Shown: piece by piece, positions 11,628 to 23,761 of the stretch
Numbering within the stretch: the first letter of the stretch is position 1
Layout of the letters: every line of letters starts with the position of its first letter
From: Macrotis lagotis
Lineage: Eukaryota > Chordata > Mammalia > Peramelemorphia > Peramelidae
Length of the DNA stretch: 64,000 bases
NCBI RefSeq assembly: GCF_037893015.1
Contig: NC_133666.1
Location: 463,316,867 to 463,380,866 of the forward strand
Reading direction: 5' to 3'
Position numbers and translations under genes: made by a program
Notes under the pieces: generated by a model
Seen by the model: only the letters and a program-made list of their open reading frames with translations
Told to the model about the DNA's origin: nothing
Databases searched by the model: none

Positions 11628-12060
11628 TGGGAGGCAGCATGGTGAAGTAGAGAGAGAACTAGCCTTGCAGTTAGGCAAACTTGGGTTCCCTTACTGACTG
11701 GCTTTGGGACCTAGGCTTGTTTTTATTGAACAAACACATGAAGAGAAGGAGGGGAAAGCACCTCCTATGTGCCAGGATATAACATCTCCTGACACTGAGG
11801 TAACAGTGGGGGGACCATGATGGGGAGAGTCCCAATAGGCTGGTTCTGCTCTGGTTAACTCAAAGTCACTATTTCCCTTACAATGAGAGAAAGAAACCCA
11901 ACACAGTGCTTCTTTTGACTCCAATATTCGGTGAATCTCTGTAGCAACATCAAGTTAATCAGTCAGCAAATATGGTTTGGGTACTGCCTCTGTTCTCATA
12001 GAATGTAAGTTCTTTGAAGATTAATAAATTTTTGCTGAATTGGATTTGACTGAATTTCTA
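11628..12060 (+). mobile_element. MIR and L2 3' remnants
   Basis: MIR at 11628-11715 (gcagcatggtgaagtagag). L2-type end at 11990-12060 (gaatgtaagttctttgaag, aataaatttttgctgaa). Nothing recognised between. Confidence 0.5.
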
Positions 12061-12550
12061 GCCATAACTGGTTGCTGGAGGAGATTCAGAAGAGATATAA
12101 GATTGTATCTCTGTTTTAGAGAATTTTTAGTCAGGAAGGGTATCTAGAAGTATCAGGCAGGAAACAGAGAACAATTAAATGGCAAAAAATGTGATGTGAC
12201 TATAGCAGTGTAGTGGGGTTTTTCCTGAGAAGAAGGGGAAATAGAAGGAAGGAGAGGGAGGGGAACAGGAGAAAGGTCCAAACTAAAGAGGTCAAAATGT
12301 AGGGACTTCTCATTCAAGGCATTTCACATTGGTTATCCAATGTGAAGGGTGGGATCAAGCTCTCATGCCTGAAAACTGTCCTATGCTTTGATTAATGCCT
12401 CATCATTGCATTTAAAACCTTGTTTTGAATAGTCATTTTTACAAACCATTTTAAAATAAAAGGAAAGTTTATTTGGTCCCTAGGAACTCTGTTTTATCTT
12501 GAGAGACCAAATATCCTCATTCTCTTCAATAGGGTGTCAATAGTTTTTAG

Positions 12551-12676
12551 GGTGTTTCCACCTCATGTCAGACAAATCACACCTGTTGTAATATTTGGCA
12601 TAGTTAGAGAGTGACTCTATCTGCAGCATCATTAACTTTCAGGAGAATTGGTCTTGAGGTCATTGTGATAACAGTC
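12551..12676 (-). repeat. Right arm of a long inverted repeat
   Basis: Reverse complement of 11327-11446 at roughly 85% by eye, with small indels. Similarity stops sharply at both ends, and the 1.1 kb between is unrelated. Confidence 0.85.
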
Positions 12677-12738
12677 TATCTTCTCCTTAATAGGCTATTC
12701 AGAGATAATGAGGAGGTTTTATTTCAGAGCAAGTAGCT

Positions 12739-12770
12739 GGGGGGTGGGGTGGGGGGTTGGGGGGTTGAGG
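12739..12770 (+). repeat. G-rich tract
   Basis: Runs of 3-6 G separated by single T or TT (ggggggttggggggttg); a possible G-quadruplex on the plus strand. Confidence 0.6.
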
Positions 12771-12984
12771 CAACAAGAAGAGATGAAGATAAAATAAATT
12801 ATAGGAACATTAACTATAAAAGTGAATAAAATGTCAAAAACCCAAACTTCTGGAAAGAGGCTAAAGGAAATGGGATTTATTTTAAAGAAGAGTGAGAGAT
12901 AACTTGAGTCCTAAAAATAGCTGGTCATTGTTTTGACTAATTAAGTCACTAAATAGCTATCTATGGGGACTTGGGCATGGATAA

Positions 12985-13210
12985 GGGCAGTTAGATGGTA
13001 AAGTGGATAGAATACTGGGCCTTGGAATTAGGAAGGTATCAGACACTAGCTATGTTACCCTGGGCAAGTTTTAATCCTGTTTGCCTCAGTTTCCTCATCT
13101 ATAAAATGAACTGGACAAGGAAAAGAAAAACTGCTCCAGCATCTTTGCCAAGAAAACCCTAAATGGGGTCACAAAGAGCTGGACATTATCTAAAACTATT
13201 GAACAATAAC
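12985..13210 (+). mobile_element. Type-2 SINE, partly deleted head
   Basis: gggcagttagatggtaaag, shortened after gaattaggaagg; tail ctaaatggggtcacaaag and attgaacaataac. Confidence 0.75.
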
Positions 13211-13654
13211 ATAAGGACTTGGGCATAGATTCCTTAACCATAAAATATTTAAAGTACTTCACATTTATTTAGATACTTAAGGTCAAATGTTCCTCACTGT
13301 TTGTCTATTTAAGCCTTTGGATAACCTAAAATTGTGGCTTTAAGTTTAACCCTACTCTCCTGAAAAAGCAAGAAAGGGGTCAAGGGGGCAACCACTGAAT
13401 GGTGTTCCTAAGAAGTCATGGGGAGCAGGCAACATGGTAGCCAGTATGACATGTAGAGAGGCAAAGGAGGCAAAGAAGGTGGTGGTGGAGGAGGCTGCAG
13501 AAGAAGTGATGGTGGCCAACCTTTGTTACAGAATTTGTTCCCAAGGGACTTCAAACATGATGACACTACCTCTTCTCTGGTTCCAGGGATGGAGGATGGA
13601 GTACCAAACTCACCTAATGTCTTGAAAAGGGCAGAAACTGGACTTTGGAGCTCA

Positions 13655-13830
13655 CTCTACTGCAACTGTTGTTCTGCCTGGTTTTACTCCATGGAACAAG
13701 GTGACATCCTATCCCCCAATTTGCTCCACTTTCCTCCCTCCTTTTGTATGTTGTCTACCTCTCCATTAGGTTGTAAGTCCCTGGAGGGTAGGAATTATTT
13801 TTCTTTTTATTAATTGTATCCCTAGGATTG
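13655..13830 (+). mobile_element. L2 3' end remnant
   Basis: ggttgtaagtccctggagg, ggaattatttttc, tgtatccctaggattg. Confidence 0.45.
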
Positions 13831-14117
13831 TAGGGCACCTAGGAGGTGCAGTAGATAGAGCACTGACCCTGGAGTCACAAGATCTGAGTTCAAATTCAGC
13901 CTTAGGCACTTGATACTTAATAGCTGTGTGACCTTGGGCAAGTCATTTATCCCTGATTACTTCACATCCAGGGCCATTATCCTCTGGACCTAGATGGCTC
14001 CAGAAGAGAAAGTGAGGCTGGTGGCTTAGCACCACCCCTTCAATCAAATCCAATTCATTTGCTTGTCATGGCTTTACCTCCCTGATGTTGTGGTTGAAGA
14101 ACAAACATCATCATAAG
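13831..14117 (+). mobile_element. Type-3 SINE (tRNA head, long LINE-like tail)
   Basis: Head gcacctaggaggtgcagtag, B-box region gagttcaaattcagcc. The tail runs ctgattacttcacatccag… gagaaagtgaggctggtg… cacctccctgatgttgtgg and ends caaacatcatcat. The tail differs wholly from the type-1 and type-2 tails. Confidence 0.8.
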
Positions 14118-14904
14118 GATACAAAGATAACAAAACCAGACAGTTTTTTAAAATAATTCCTACCCTCAATGGGCTTACATTCCATTATTACAGTTATTTT
14201 GACAATGGAATTCAAGGAGTGGTTGCCAAAACACTTGAAAAGTCATAGTAGTTAGTGATATTCATAGTTTATGTAGCAACAGTGGGGTGTAGTCAATCAG
14301 AATGAAGGGCAAGCATCATCATCATCATCAGGTATAAATGCTCTGCAGTGTTGTATTAAGGGATATGCAATTAAGCATAAAAATATTTTTATTCCCCCCC
14401 CTTTTTTTTTTCAGTTCTCAGTCCCTTACCAGAGACAGTACTCTGGCAAAAATCTCTTATTGTTAGATCAAGGAAATACAGGATTACTTCTGTGGGCTGG
14501 ATACTGGGTACTGGTGTTGGAAGAGAAGGAGGTTTTAGCAACATAACATCTGCCCAGATAGTCCTTGTTCTCAGGGGGTCCAAATCACCAGAGTCTCTGC
14601 TTCTTTCTTTATTGTGACTGTCTATGCCCACACGTCTGTTCTTCTAGCTCCATATGGTTTCTCAAGGTTCCACCTGTTTCTTCAGAGGCCTGATTCCTGT
14701 TAGAGTTTCTTTTTTGAATTTAATGAATGACATGACTTTTGAAGGTCACTATTCATTTTTTTGTTCTATGGCACTGTTCCCTTTTGGATTGATTCAAGGT
14801 ACTTGTTCACATTGACCTTTCCTTACTGTTCCCCCTTGATCCCTTTTCTGTGATTAGATACTATGCTTTCTAAGACTAACTCCTTTATATTCACAAACAG
14901 CTCA

Positions 14905-15045
14905 AATATCATTTGGTTTATATAACAACTTTGTGACATAGATACTAGAATTTACAGTACCTACTCATGGTCACATAGCCAGTAAGTAGGCAGGACTATA
15001 ATTCAAGTCTGTCCTGACTTCAGGCCTTTGCAGTACACCACCAAA
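14905..15045 (-). mobile_element. MIR
   Basis: actcatggtcacatagccag, taattcaagtctgtcctg. Confidence 0.6.
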
Positions 15046-15628
15046 CTTCTGATTAAAGGACATATGCTGGGTGTCAAGCGTTCATTGGTTCCCTAGTAAA
15101 ATCTATTTCTGGCTCACTGACTGACTTTCAGGAGATCAATTTACACTGTTGCTCAGTTTTCTCATTTTTATATTAGAATAATAAACTTCCATTATCCCCT
15201 CTGGGGGACTAGGGGAAAGACCAGGAGAATTAAGTATTGGATAAATTTCTGAAGTTGTAAGATGGAAGGTTTATTTGAGCAGCAGAGTGAGATGAAAATA
15301 TATACACACTGCAGATTCATAGGTATGCCTCATAAACATCAGCTTACTACTGAGCTAAAATTAATGAGCCTGTAGGAAAGCATTACAGAACAAAATATAT
15401 TCCTGATGACAATTTTACTTAATCACATTAGAAGTATCTCTGATTACTCCTTCTTAATTGCTACTTACAGTCTGAAGAACTTTGCTGGAAATTTCCAGGT
15501 AAGAGTTTACATAATTATTAAAATAAAACTAGTGTTTGCAATGGTAATAAAATCCAAAAATGGCAGCCAGTCACCAACATTTACCAGGTACTCACCAGAT
15601 GTCCTGTTGAAGGAGCCATTGAACCATG

Positions 15629-15630
<2 letters not shown>

Positions 15631-15661
<31 letters not shown>
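15631..15661. repeat. (CA)n microsatellite
   Basis: Pure CA run of about 31 bp. Confidence 0.95.
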
Positions 15662-15714
15662 CAAACAAGTTTATGATCTGATAGGGACTACAAAATATTA
15701 AGGAGGCCTAAAAG

Positions 15715-15775
15715 TTTCTATTTATATTCCCAGCGCTTGGCATGTTGACTGGCACATAATAAACATTAACTCAGA
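15715..15775 (+). mobile_element. L2 3' end remnant
   Basis: ttcccagcgcttggcatg, ctggcacataataaacatt. Confidence 0.5.
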
Positions 15776-16019
15776 GGCATCAAGTCCACAATACCTTTAG
15801 TGTGGCCTGAACACTTAAATTTAAAATTTTAAACTTTAATTTTTAAATTGTGAATTTAATTTTTAATTAAATTTTAATTGGGAAATATTTAATAATATAA
15901 ATAAAAATGCAGTAATACCTAGATAACATTACATTTTAAGACTATTTTAATGTGTTCCACAAGGATCTGTAGGGATTAGTGTATTTTATTTCAACTATAC
16001 TAAATAAATGCTTTATCCA

Positions 16020-16055
16020 TCTATCTATCGATATCTATCTATCTATCTATCTATC
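16020..16055. repeat. (TCTA)n microsatellite
   Basis: Tetranucleotide run with one interruption (tcgata). Confidence 0.9.
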
Positions 16056-16284
16056 ATTGATGTTAAGTACATTCCTTTCTAAACAGTTTCTTTTTCTGGA
16101 TTAAAGAGAAGTGTGGAAGAGAGGCAAAGGGACAAAAAGAATTTAAGAAGATAAGATGATAGGAAAAACTATTAGTGATCATAACCATGAGAAGGATGCA
16201 TTAAATTGATAAATAAAATTAGAGCATATTTTTAATTAAAAACATAAAATAGAAGAGAATTTTATCCTTAAAGAACAAATAATT

Positions 16285-16494
16285 CATGATGGAATGTCAC
16301 TCTGCTATAAGAAATGACGAGCAGGATGCTCTCAGAAAAATCTGGAAAGACATGTACTTATGCAAAGTAAAATGTACAGTGTGCAAAGTAAACAGCAATA
16401 TTGTAGGATGATTAGCTATGAATGACTTAGCTATTCTGAACAATACCATGACCCAAGATAACTCTGAAGGATTAATGATAAAGAATGCTTTCTA

Positions 16495-16541
<47 letters not shown>

Positions 16542-16785
16542 GATGATGCCTGATTACTGACTGAAGCATACTTTTTTTGAGGTTTCTTTTTTGGGTGGGG
16601 GAAATCTATGTTTTCTTTCATAACAAGACTATTATGGAAATGTTTTGCCTGGCTACAAATGTATAACTTATATCAATGGGGGAGGGGAAGGGAGAGAATT
16701 TGAAACTCAAAGTTTTAAAAGCATGTTAAAAATTGTTTTTGCATGTAACCAGGTTAAAGAAAATACTAAATGAAAAAAAAGTTAA
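16285..16785 (+). mobile_element. L1 3' end
   Basis: gatggaatgtcactctgc… through the G-rich 'gggggaggggaagggagag' and gaaactcaaagttttaaaa to an A-rich tail. An (AG)n expansion at 16501-16539 sits inside it. The divergence suggests an old insertion. Confidence 0.7.
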
Positions 16786-16839
16786 TTTCAATATTATATA
16801 TGTGCAAAAATGCCAAAAGAAAAGATTTTATCAAATTTC

Positions 16840-17500
16840 TTCTATGGTACAAGTATAGATTTGATACCTAAAACAAGGAAAGACAACAAAGAGGAAGAAA
16901 ACTATATACTGTAGAAAAGCTCTGAATCTGTAGTTTTGTGTGAATGGGGTAGTCAGAGAAGAAATAAAATCATTTTTCAGGTGATATGTTGCTTCCCTTA
17001 GAGAACCCTAAAGAGTCAAATTTTTAAAAAATGAAACAAATTCCATCAAAGCAACAGGATATAAAATAAACATAAACCATTAGAATTTATGCTTATTGTC
17101 AAAAAAAGGTGTATCCAAAACCTTCACAGTATAAAAAATATTTGGAAATTTACCTACCAAGGGAAGCAATAAGAATATTGTTTAAAGAAATAAAGACAGA
17201 CCCTGAATAATTGGAGGGACGTTAATTGCTCATCATTGGACTTTGCCAAGAATTTTAAAAGGACAATGCTACCCAAGTTAGTTTACTTGGGTAGTACTAT
17301 TACTAATCAAATTGCCATAGGATTAACTTATCAAGTTGGAAAAATAAAAATGATATTCATGTTCAGGAATAAAGGACACTAATATTAAGAGAAATAATTT
17401 TTTAAAAGTGGAATGCAAAGCAACTTTGCTGTACTCTAGACAAATTCATTACTTAAAAATGCAGTTCTCAGAATTATCTGGAACTGTTAAGTATGTGTGT

Positions 17501-17549
<49 letters not shown>

Positions 17550-19335
17550 GAATTATAAAGATTTTATTTATTTTTGAGTTTTATAGTTTTTCCCCTAATC
17601 TTACTTCCCTCCCCCCCCCCCCCCACAGAAGGCAATTTGCCAGTCTTTACATTGTTTCCATGGTATATATTGATCCAAATTGAATGTGATGAGAGAGAAA
17701 TCATATCCTTAAGGAAGAAACAAAGTATAAGATCAGACAATAAGATATCAGTTTTTTTTCCCCTAAATTAAAGTAATAGTCCTTGGTCTTTGTTCAAACT
17801 CCACAGTTCTTTCTCTGGATACAGATGGTATTCTCCATTGCAGACAGCCCCAAATTGTCTCTGATTGTTGCACTGATGGAATGTACCTGTCCATCAAGGT
17901 TGATCATCTCCCCCCATGTTGCTGTTAGGGTGTACAGTGTTTTTCTGGTTCTGCTCATCTTGCTCAGCATCAGTTCATGCAAATCCCTCCAGGCTTCCCT
18001 GAATTCCTATCCCTCCTGGTTTCTACTAGAACAATAGTGTGGAACTGTTAAATATTAACGAAGTTGATCAATGGAAAAGATTATTAACACTTCAGATTTA
18101 AAACAAATAAACAAAGTAGCATGGTATTTGATAAACCCAAGGATCCAAGTTACTGAAGAAAAGAATCACTATTTGACCCACCTCCTAGTAAAACTGGAAA
18201 GCAATATGGCAGAAATTGGTTATAGATCAACATATCACACCATGTATACAGGTTAAGTTTTAAAAAGATACGTAACTTAGATATGGCATGTCACATCATT
18301 AAAAAAAGTAGAGGAACAATGAAGCATCATTTATAATTATAGATAAGAAACCAAACATGGAAAATAGAAGGTTGCATAAGATAACATGGACAATTTTGAT
18401 ATTTTTTTTAAACAAATAATACAGTTAAAATTAGAAGAGAAACATTATCTTCAAAACTATGTTTGCAATAAGTCTCTCTGAAAAAGATTTTTTTTATACA
18501 TGATAGATATGGAATTGATTCAAATATATAAAAACAAGAACCATTCTCCAATAGATAATTAATCTAAAGATATATAAAAAGATGTTCTCAAAGAAAGATG
18601 TGCAAAAATGTTCCAAATTACTAAAAATTAGAGGAATGCAAATTAAAACAACTCAAGTTATACCTCACTCTCATCAGATTAGGAAAATGACAATTGTCAA
18701 CAAGACTGCACAAAAACAGACACACAGTTGATAATACTATGAATTAGTTCTGGAAAGCAGTTTGGAATTATGCTCCCAAAGTGACTAAACTGTACATACC
18801 CTTTGATGTCATTACTAGACCTATCCTACAAAGACATCAAAGAAAGAGTAAAATGTACAAAAAGGTCCATATATAATAAACTATAGCAGCTCTTTTTGTA
18901 TTGGCAAGGAATTTGAAATTAAGAAGATGCCCATCCGTTCAGGAAATGCATTTATGCTAAATAAATGTAATAGAATATTACTTTATCATAAGAAATGATG
19001 ACAGAGGTGGTTCTAGAAAAAACAAACAAACCTGAGCTGTCTTGTCTGAATAAGTGGAGAGCAGAGTGAGAAAAACATGGAGATATAAAGCAAGGTCAAC
19101 ATGAAAGGAAATCTGAACAAGAATAATTCAGCTCACATTAACTAGAACCCCATGAGAGAAACAGAAATGAACAGGAATACACAAGAATCCTGCTGATGAC
19201 TTTGAGGGAGTGCCTGAAAAATTGCTATGTTTTGTATAATTGTTTTGAAATTAATTTAAATGTGGTTATGCTGTAAGTTTGTTCATACCGATGTTCAAAT
19301 TTTTAATAATGTTTTTAACTTTAAAAGGTTCCTCC
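16840..19335 (+). mobile_element. Old L1 ORF2 and 3' UTR, split by a younger L1
   Basis: 16840-17478 and 18056-19335 align in order to ORF2: a segment from the RT end, then INPRIQVTEEKNHYLTHLLV…MAEIGYRST at 18071-18256, then the tail (gaggaatgcaaattaaaac…). All frames are heavily broken. The gap, 17495-18039, is an opposite-strand L1. Confidence 0.75.
17495..18039 (-). mobile_element. 5'-truncated L1 inserted antisense into old L1
   Basis: Reverse-strand L1 3' UTR and last ORF2 codons. It is flanked by a 16 bp duplication with one mismatch, tggaactgttaagtat (17479-17494) and tggaactgttaaatat (18040-18055). The (TG)n tract 17491-17549 lies at its 3' (tail) end. Confidence 0.85.
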
Positions 19336-19654
19336 AACTCCCTAGAAAGGAAAAGAAAAGCATTTAAAGTGAGATATGCAGACAAGGACATATTGCTGTA
19401 GTATAAATGAATATTAGTAATAAAGAGTTTCAATTAAATGAGAAAAAGAGTCTGCATTGTCAATAGTATGCATGAAGGTGTAAACTCATATTTACATGGA
19501 TTGAAAGTCTTGGTGAGGAACTGTCTAATATTTATTTAGTAATTTTCATACGCTCTGCAGTGTTCAAAGACAAAGGTAGCAGTTTCTTTGAGTTTAAGAA
19601 AGGTTAGGAACCTAAGTTTCAGTTTTATCAAGTTTACACCTAAGAAAAAAGGAC
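19336..19654. other. No feature recognised
   Basis: Unclassified AT-rich DNA between the old L1 end and the MIR. Confidence 0.4.
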
Positions 19655-19708
19655 TTTGAGCTGGAAGCAGCCTTAAAGATCTATTTGGTCCATTCCTTTC
19701 ATTTTATA

Positions 19709-19742
<34 letters not shown>

Positions 19743-20065
19743 TTAATAACATTTTACATAGTGCTTTAAGGTTTGCAAGATGCTTTAATATATGTTAACT
19801 TATTTAATCTTGAAAGCAACCCTATAAGATAGGTACCATTAATGTTCTCATTTTATAGTTGAGGAAACTGAAGCAGATAGAAGTTAAGTGACTTGATCAG
19901 GGTGACAAAGCTAATAAGAATCTGATTTGAATTTGGGTCTTCCTGACTCCAAGTCTCATGCTCTTTTCAATAGATGCATGAAGAAGAGGAAGCTCAGAAA
20001 GGATAAGTGATTTGTCCAGAGTCATATAGCTAGTAAATGGTAGTGTTGGAATGAGGATTCCAAAA
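19655..20065 (-). mobile_element. MIR inserted in a MIR-like repeat
   Basis: Outer: ttgagctggaagcagcct (19655-19705) and gatttgtccagagtcatata (to 20065). Inner reverse MIR: gtttgcaagatgctttaat, ttgaggaaactgaagcag. (AAT)n at 19709-19740 marks the inner element's end. Confidence 0.65.
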
Positions 20066-20529
20066 ATCTACAACTATTTCCATACCCTGGGGGGCCTGTC
20101 TGTGATGGGAATGAAACTCTTGAGGTCTAAAAGAGATGATGAGAACCATTGCTACTAAGAAGATAAACACCATTATTCTTGAGAGGGAAGTTCTGGCAGT
20201 TCTTCAGAAATAATCTACATAAAATCAGACTTAGATGTTGTCAAAACACATTCAAAAAGTGGAAAAATTCAAATACCCAGGGTCCCACTTCCAGGCCTCC
20301 CTGCCTATATTTCTAAAATGTGTCCTCAGAACCCTGTTTGGTGTGATGTGAATAAAAATTCTTCCAGAATCTCACCAACTGGGTCCTTCCTTCACTAAAG
20401 TAGTTTGCAGCCCATTCATATCCAGTCATCCTTTGTTAACATCGTATTTTAAGTCCCAAAGTCTCTCCAAATTAGTTTGTGAAATAGTTTTTCACAATGA
20501 CAATAACTCAGGTAGAATGAGTAATTTTA

Positions 20530-20576
<47 letters not shown>

Positions 20577-21569
20577 AACTACAATAATAAGCTGACTTGG
20601 TAACATGTAGAGAGGATCAGTCTCTTGGGGGTGGGGATGAACAAAATGCATTCATCCTTTGGAAGCAAACAAAGAACTAAGACATCAAATTATAGAACAA
20701 TTCCAAGAAATATGGGTGCCCCACAGGGAGGATTCTGTCTAAACACAGAATTGTACAGCCTCAACATTAGCCGTCTAATAGACACACGAATTCTCTTTGT
20801 TCCATTGAACAGACACCTATGTCCTTTGATGCCACTTATATGTAAAAACAACGGTTTAGCTTATTCAGAAATAGCAGAGTTAATTTCAAAGCATTTCTTG
20901 CCTATTGACTTTTGCAGTGAAGCTGAGCCAATACAGTCAAGAGTTACTGGCATCTTCTATTAAAAAAAGCCTTTGAGGGCCCAGCAGTTCATGGCAAAAT
21001 ACACTCTTCCATCCCTATTCAAACAGTCCATCTGGGTATTTAAAAGAACTGCTATCTGCTGCAGCTCAATGATCACTGAAAATCCCTTTTAGGAACATCT
21101 GGGCTTAACCTGGGATTTTCAGCACTTTCTGTTCATATATCACTTTTTTCTTGGGGCCTAATTTCTAAAATCATAGGGAAGACAGTCTAACTTCAAGTGG
21201 AAGGAAATGAAGAACTTAGCAGAAGGTTCTCTGTGGGCAAATAAAAACCCATTGAAGTCTGGTGCCATGATACCAAATCACTGATTTGGAACTAAAAAAG
21301 GGGAGAGGGGAATGCCATGATTTATTTCATGTTTTTTAGAAGGTTACAGGTTAAATTCTTCTTCTACTTCCTGGCTCCCTTAAATATTATTTTATCCCAT
21401 GAAAGTCATGAGGGTTTTCCCTCTGACTTACAACTAAAACTTTCTATACATGTATAGTTGCTCCTATGCTTCTTGAGAGAAGGGGTCTATAGTATATGAC
21501 AGAGAACTTAATTTGAAAAATATTTCATCGTCATTTCAACATGTTTGGTTTTGTTTCTAATTATATATA
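20066..21569. other. Repeat-poor stretch, no gene recognised
   Basis: Apart from (AT)21 no repeat is seen. 20625-20963 on the plus strand is open for 112 codons (MGVGMNKMHSSFGSKQ…), the longest frame here outside a known element. It has no recognisable motif and no splice context I could support. Confidence 0.3.
20532..20573. repeat. (AT)21 microsatellite
   Basis: Uninterrupted AT dinucleotides for about 42 bp; self-complementary, so cruciform-prone. Confidence 0.95.
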
Positions 21570-21615
21570 TTCTTATGTGACTAAAATTTTATATAAAATT
21601 TTAGTCACATAAGAA
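21570..21615. repeat. Perfect 46 bp palindrome
   Basis: Each 23 bp half (ttcttatgtgactaaaattt + tat) is the exact reverse complement of the other with no spacer. Confidence 0.95.
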
Positions 21616-21919
21616 AATCATTTTGACAAGGTATCCATAAAACTCACACCCCACCTGTGGTGAAGAGTCTTTAAAGTTTGTATTGTTTTGATCATCCAGA
21701 ATCAGACATACTGTATAATGGCTCCAATATCATGATGTCCCTTAGGTTCCCTTCACTTATGAAGGACAAAATGGACCAGATTTACAAAGATAAAAAGGGA
21801 GGGTAGGAAATCCTTATCCTCTTAAATTAAGAAGAATTCCATAGTTGTGGGAGCACCACTCCCAAATGCATGATGGGAATGCTGTAATTCTGGTTTAATT
21901 CTACAGGTATCAATGTGGC

Positions 21920-23200
21920 ATATGTCCAGATTCTCAGTATCAGAGGGAACTCATAAATCATCTAGTCCAAGACACACACATGAAGAGGAATCCTTTATAC
22001 ACTATCCTGAGAAGTAATTATCCAAGTCCTACCTAAAAAGACTCTGGGGCATGAAGATCTCTCTGATTTCTCAATAAGTTTTCAGCTCTAACTATTGGGA
22101 AAAATTTCTCTACAGTGAGTCAAAAACCTTCATGTTCTGCCCCTAGTTTTTTTCCTCCCCTTTAGGGGCAAAGTAAAATAAATTTAATCCCTTTTCCAGA
22201 AAGTCTTTCAAATCTTGAAAGACAGCTATACCCATCTCTCAGGTCAAAAATCTCTGATACCCACAAGCTTTGGTCCCCATCCCCTAACAATCTTGGTTCT
22301 CCTCCCCTGGATGCACCCCAGTCTGTTAATATCCTTCTTAAAGTGAGCTGCCCCAAATTGATCACTGCAATCTGGAAGAAGTCTGACTAAAACAAGAGGA
22401 TTCTTTCTTCCCTTGTCCTGAAAATAAACTATACTTCTCCTAAGTCAACCTAAGATTACATTTATTTGGGGCCGGGGGGACTACCATGGCACATTGTTGT
22501 CTCATTTAGTTTGTAGGTCACTGAAATCTCCAAAGGTACTGTTGTTTATAATTATGCAGTCTTCTCCTCCTCCCACCCTGTTCTCATGCACTTAATTTTA
22601 TGAAACTACATGGAGGAACTTAACATTTGCCATTTTAAAAATTTCATTAGATGTAGCAGATTGCTGACACAGTGGGTAGTGCTGAGTTTGGAGTCAAGAA
22701 GACCTCAGTTTGAATCTGATCTCAGACACTTTCTAGCTATGTGACCTTGGGCAAGTCAGTGAACCTCTGCTTCAGTTATCTTAACTGTAAAATGGGGATA
22801 TAAATAATACTTACCTTTCAGTTATTATGAATGTTATACAATATTTGTAAAACACTTAGCACAGTGTCTGAAACAGAGCAAATAGTGCATAAATGTTAAT
22901 TATATTATTGTTAACTTTTATCAATATAGCCCACAATTCTTACTTGTTGAGATCTTTTTGGAGACAATTCCTCCTAGTTTTGTGTCACTCTGATTTGATA
23001 AAGAGTTATTCTATGGTTTCTTCCTGTCTTGATCAAGATATTAAATAGAACAGGGCTAAGAGCAGATCTCAGAGATACTCTCCTAGAGACTACATTTCCA
23101 TTTGGTATCAATTTATCTGGTTTTCAGGTCTTAGAGCAGTTCTGAAGGCTCCAACTCAACTATCCTCTAACAAATCTCTATTTTGTTTACAAAGCATGGG
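21920..23200 (+). mobile_element. Ancient amniote interspersed repeat (R1), split by MIR
   Basis: 21920-22650 and 22916-23200 follow the order of a widespread old repeat I recognise but cannot name with confidence: ctcataaatcatctagtcc, ccccaaattgatcactgc, gtctgactaaaacaagag, cctaagattacattt, tgtcactctgatttgataa, aaatagaacagggctaag. The copies at 48055-48250 and 61960-63240 share segments, which supports one family. Confidence 0.55.
22652..22915 (+). mobile_element. MIR inserted in R1
   Basis: tttggagtcaagaagacctc, ctagctatgtgaccttggg, taaaatggggatataaat, ataaatgttaattatatta. Nearly complete. Confidence 0.8.
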
Positions 23201-23221
23201 AGACTAGAGGTGGCTCATTCT

Positions 23222-23365
23222 GTCAGAATGTATATTTCTTGAGAGAAGAGAGTTGCATTCTTTGTATTTGTAATCCAATCATTCACATTTGGAATCTAAG
23301 CACTTGCATAGTGCTTAGCCTATCATAGGTCCTCAATAAATACTTGGTGGTTGACTAATTAGCTC
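23222..23365 (+). mobile_element. L2 3' end
   Basis: gcattctttgtatttgtaat, gcacttgcatagtgcttagc, ctcaataaatacttggtgg. Confidence 0.6.
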
Positions 23366-23761
23366 ATGTAGGCTCCAGTTTGCTTCTGTTACTACCAAAT
23401 AATTCTTGTCCCCATAGCTTCCTTATGTTTTATCCTGATCCCTCAAGGAACTTTAAATTCCAGCTTTGTAAACATCATTGTATAATTAAGATCAAATGGC
23501 TTTTTTGACTGTCTTTCACTTTGGATGCAAACATCATGCATTATGAGAATTAAATACCCTCTGAAAATGAATAAGAGAACTTGATCCCAAATCAAAGCAG
23601 AAAACAATCTTATTAATAGCAGATCGGTCAAGGTAATTCAGGGCTAGCCAGAGGAAGAGAAAAGAGGGCAGAGACAAAGGGGGCAGCAATCTGTTCTTCA
23701 TCAGTTGTTAAATCTTGTCCAATTCTTCATAAACCCTTTTGGGATTTTCTTAGCAGAGATC

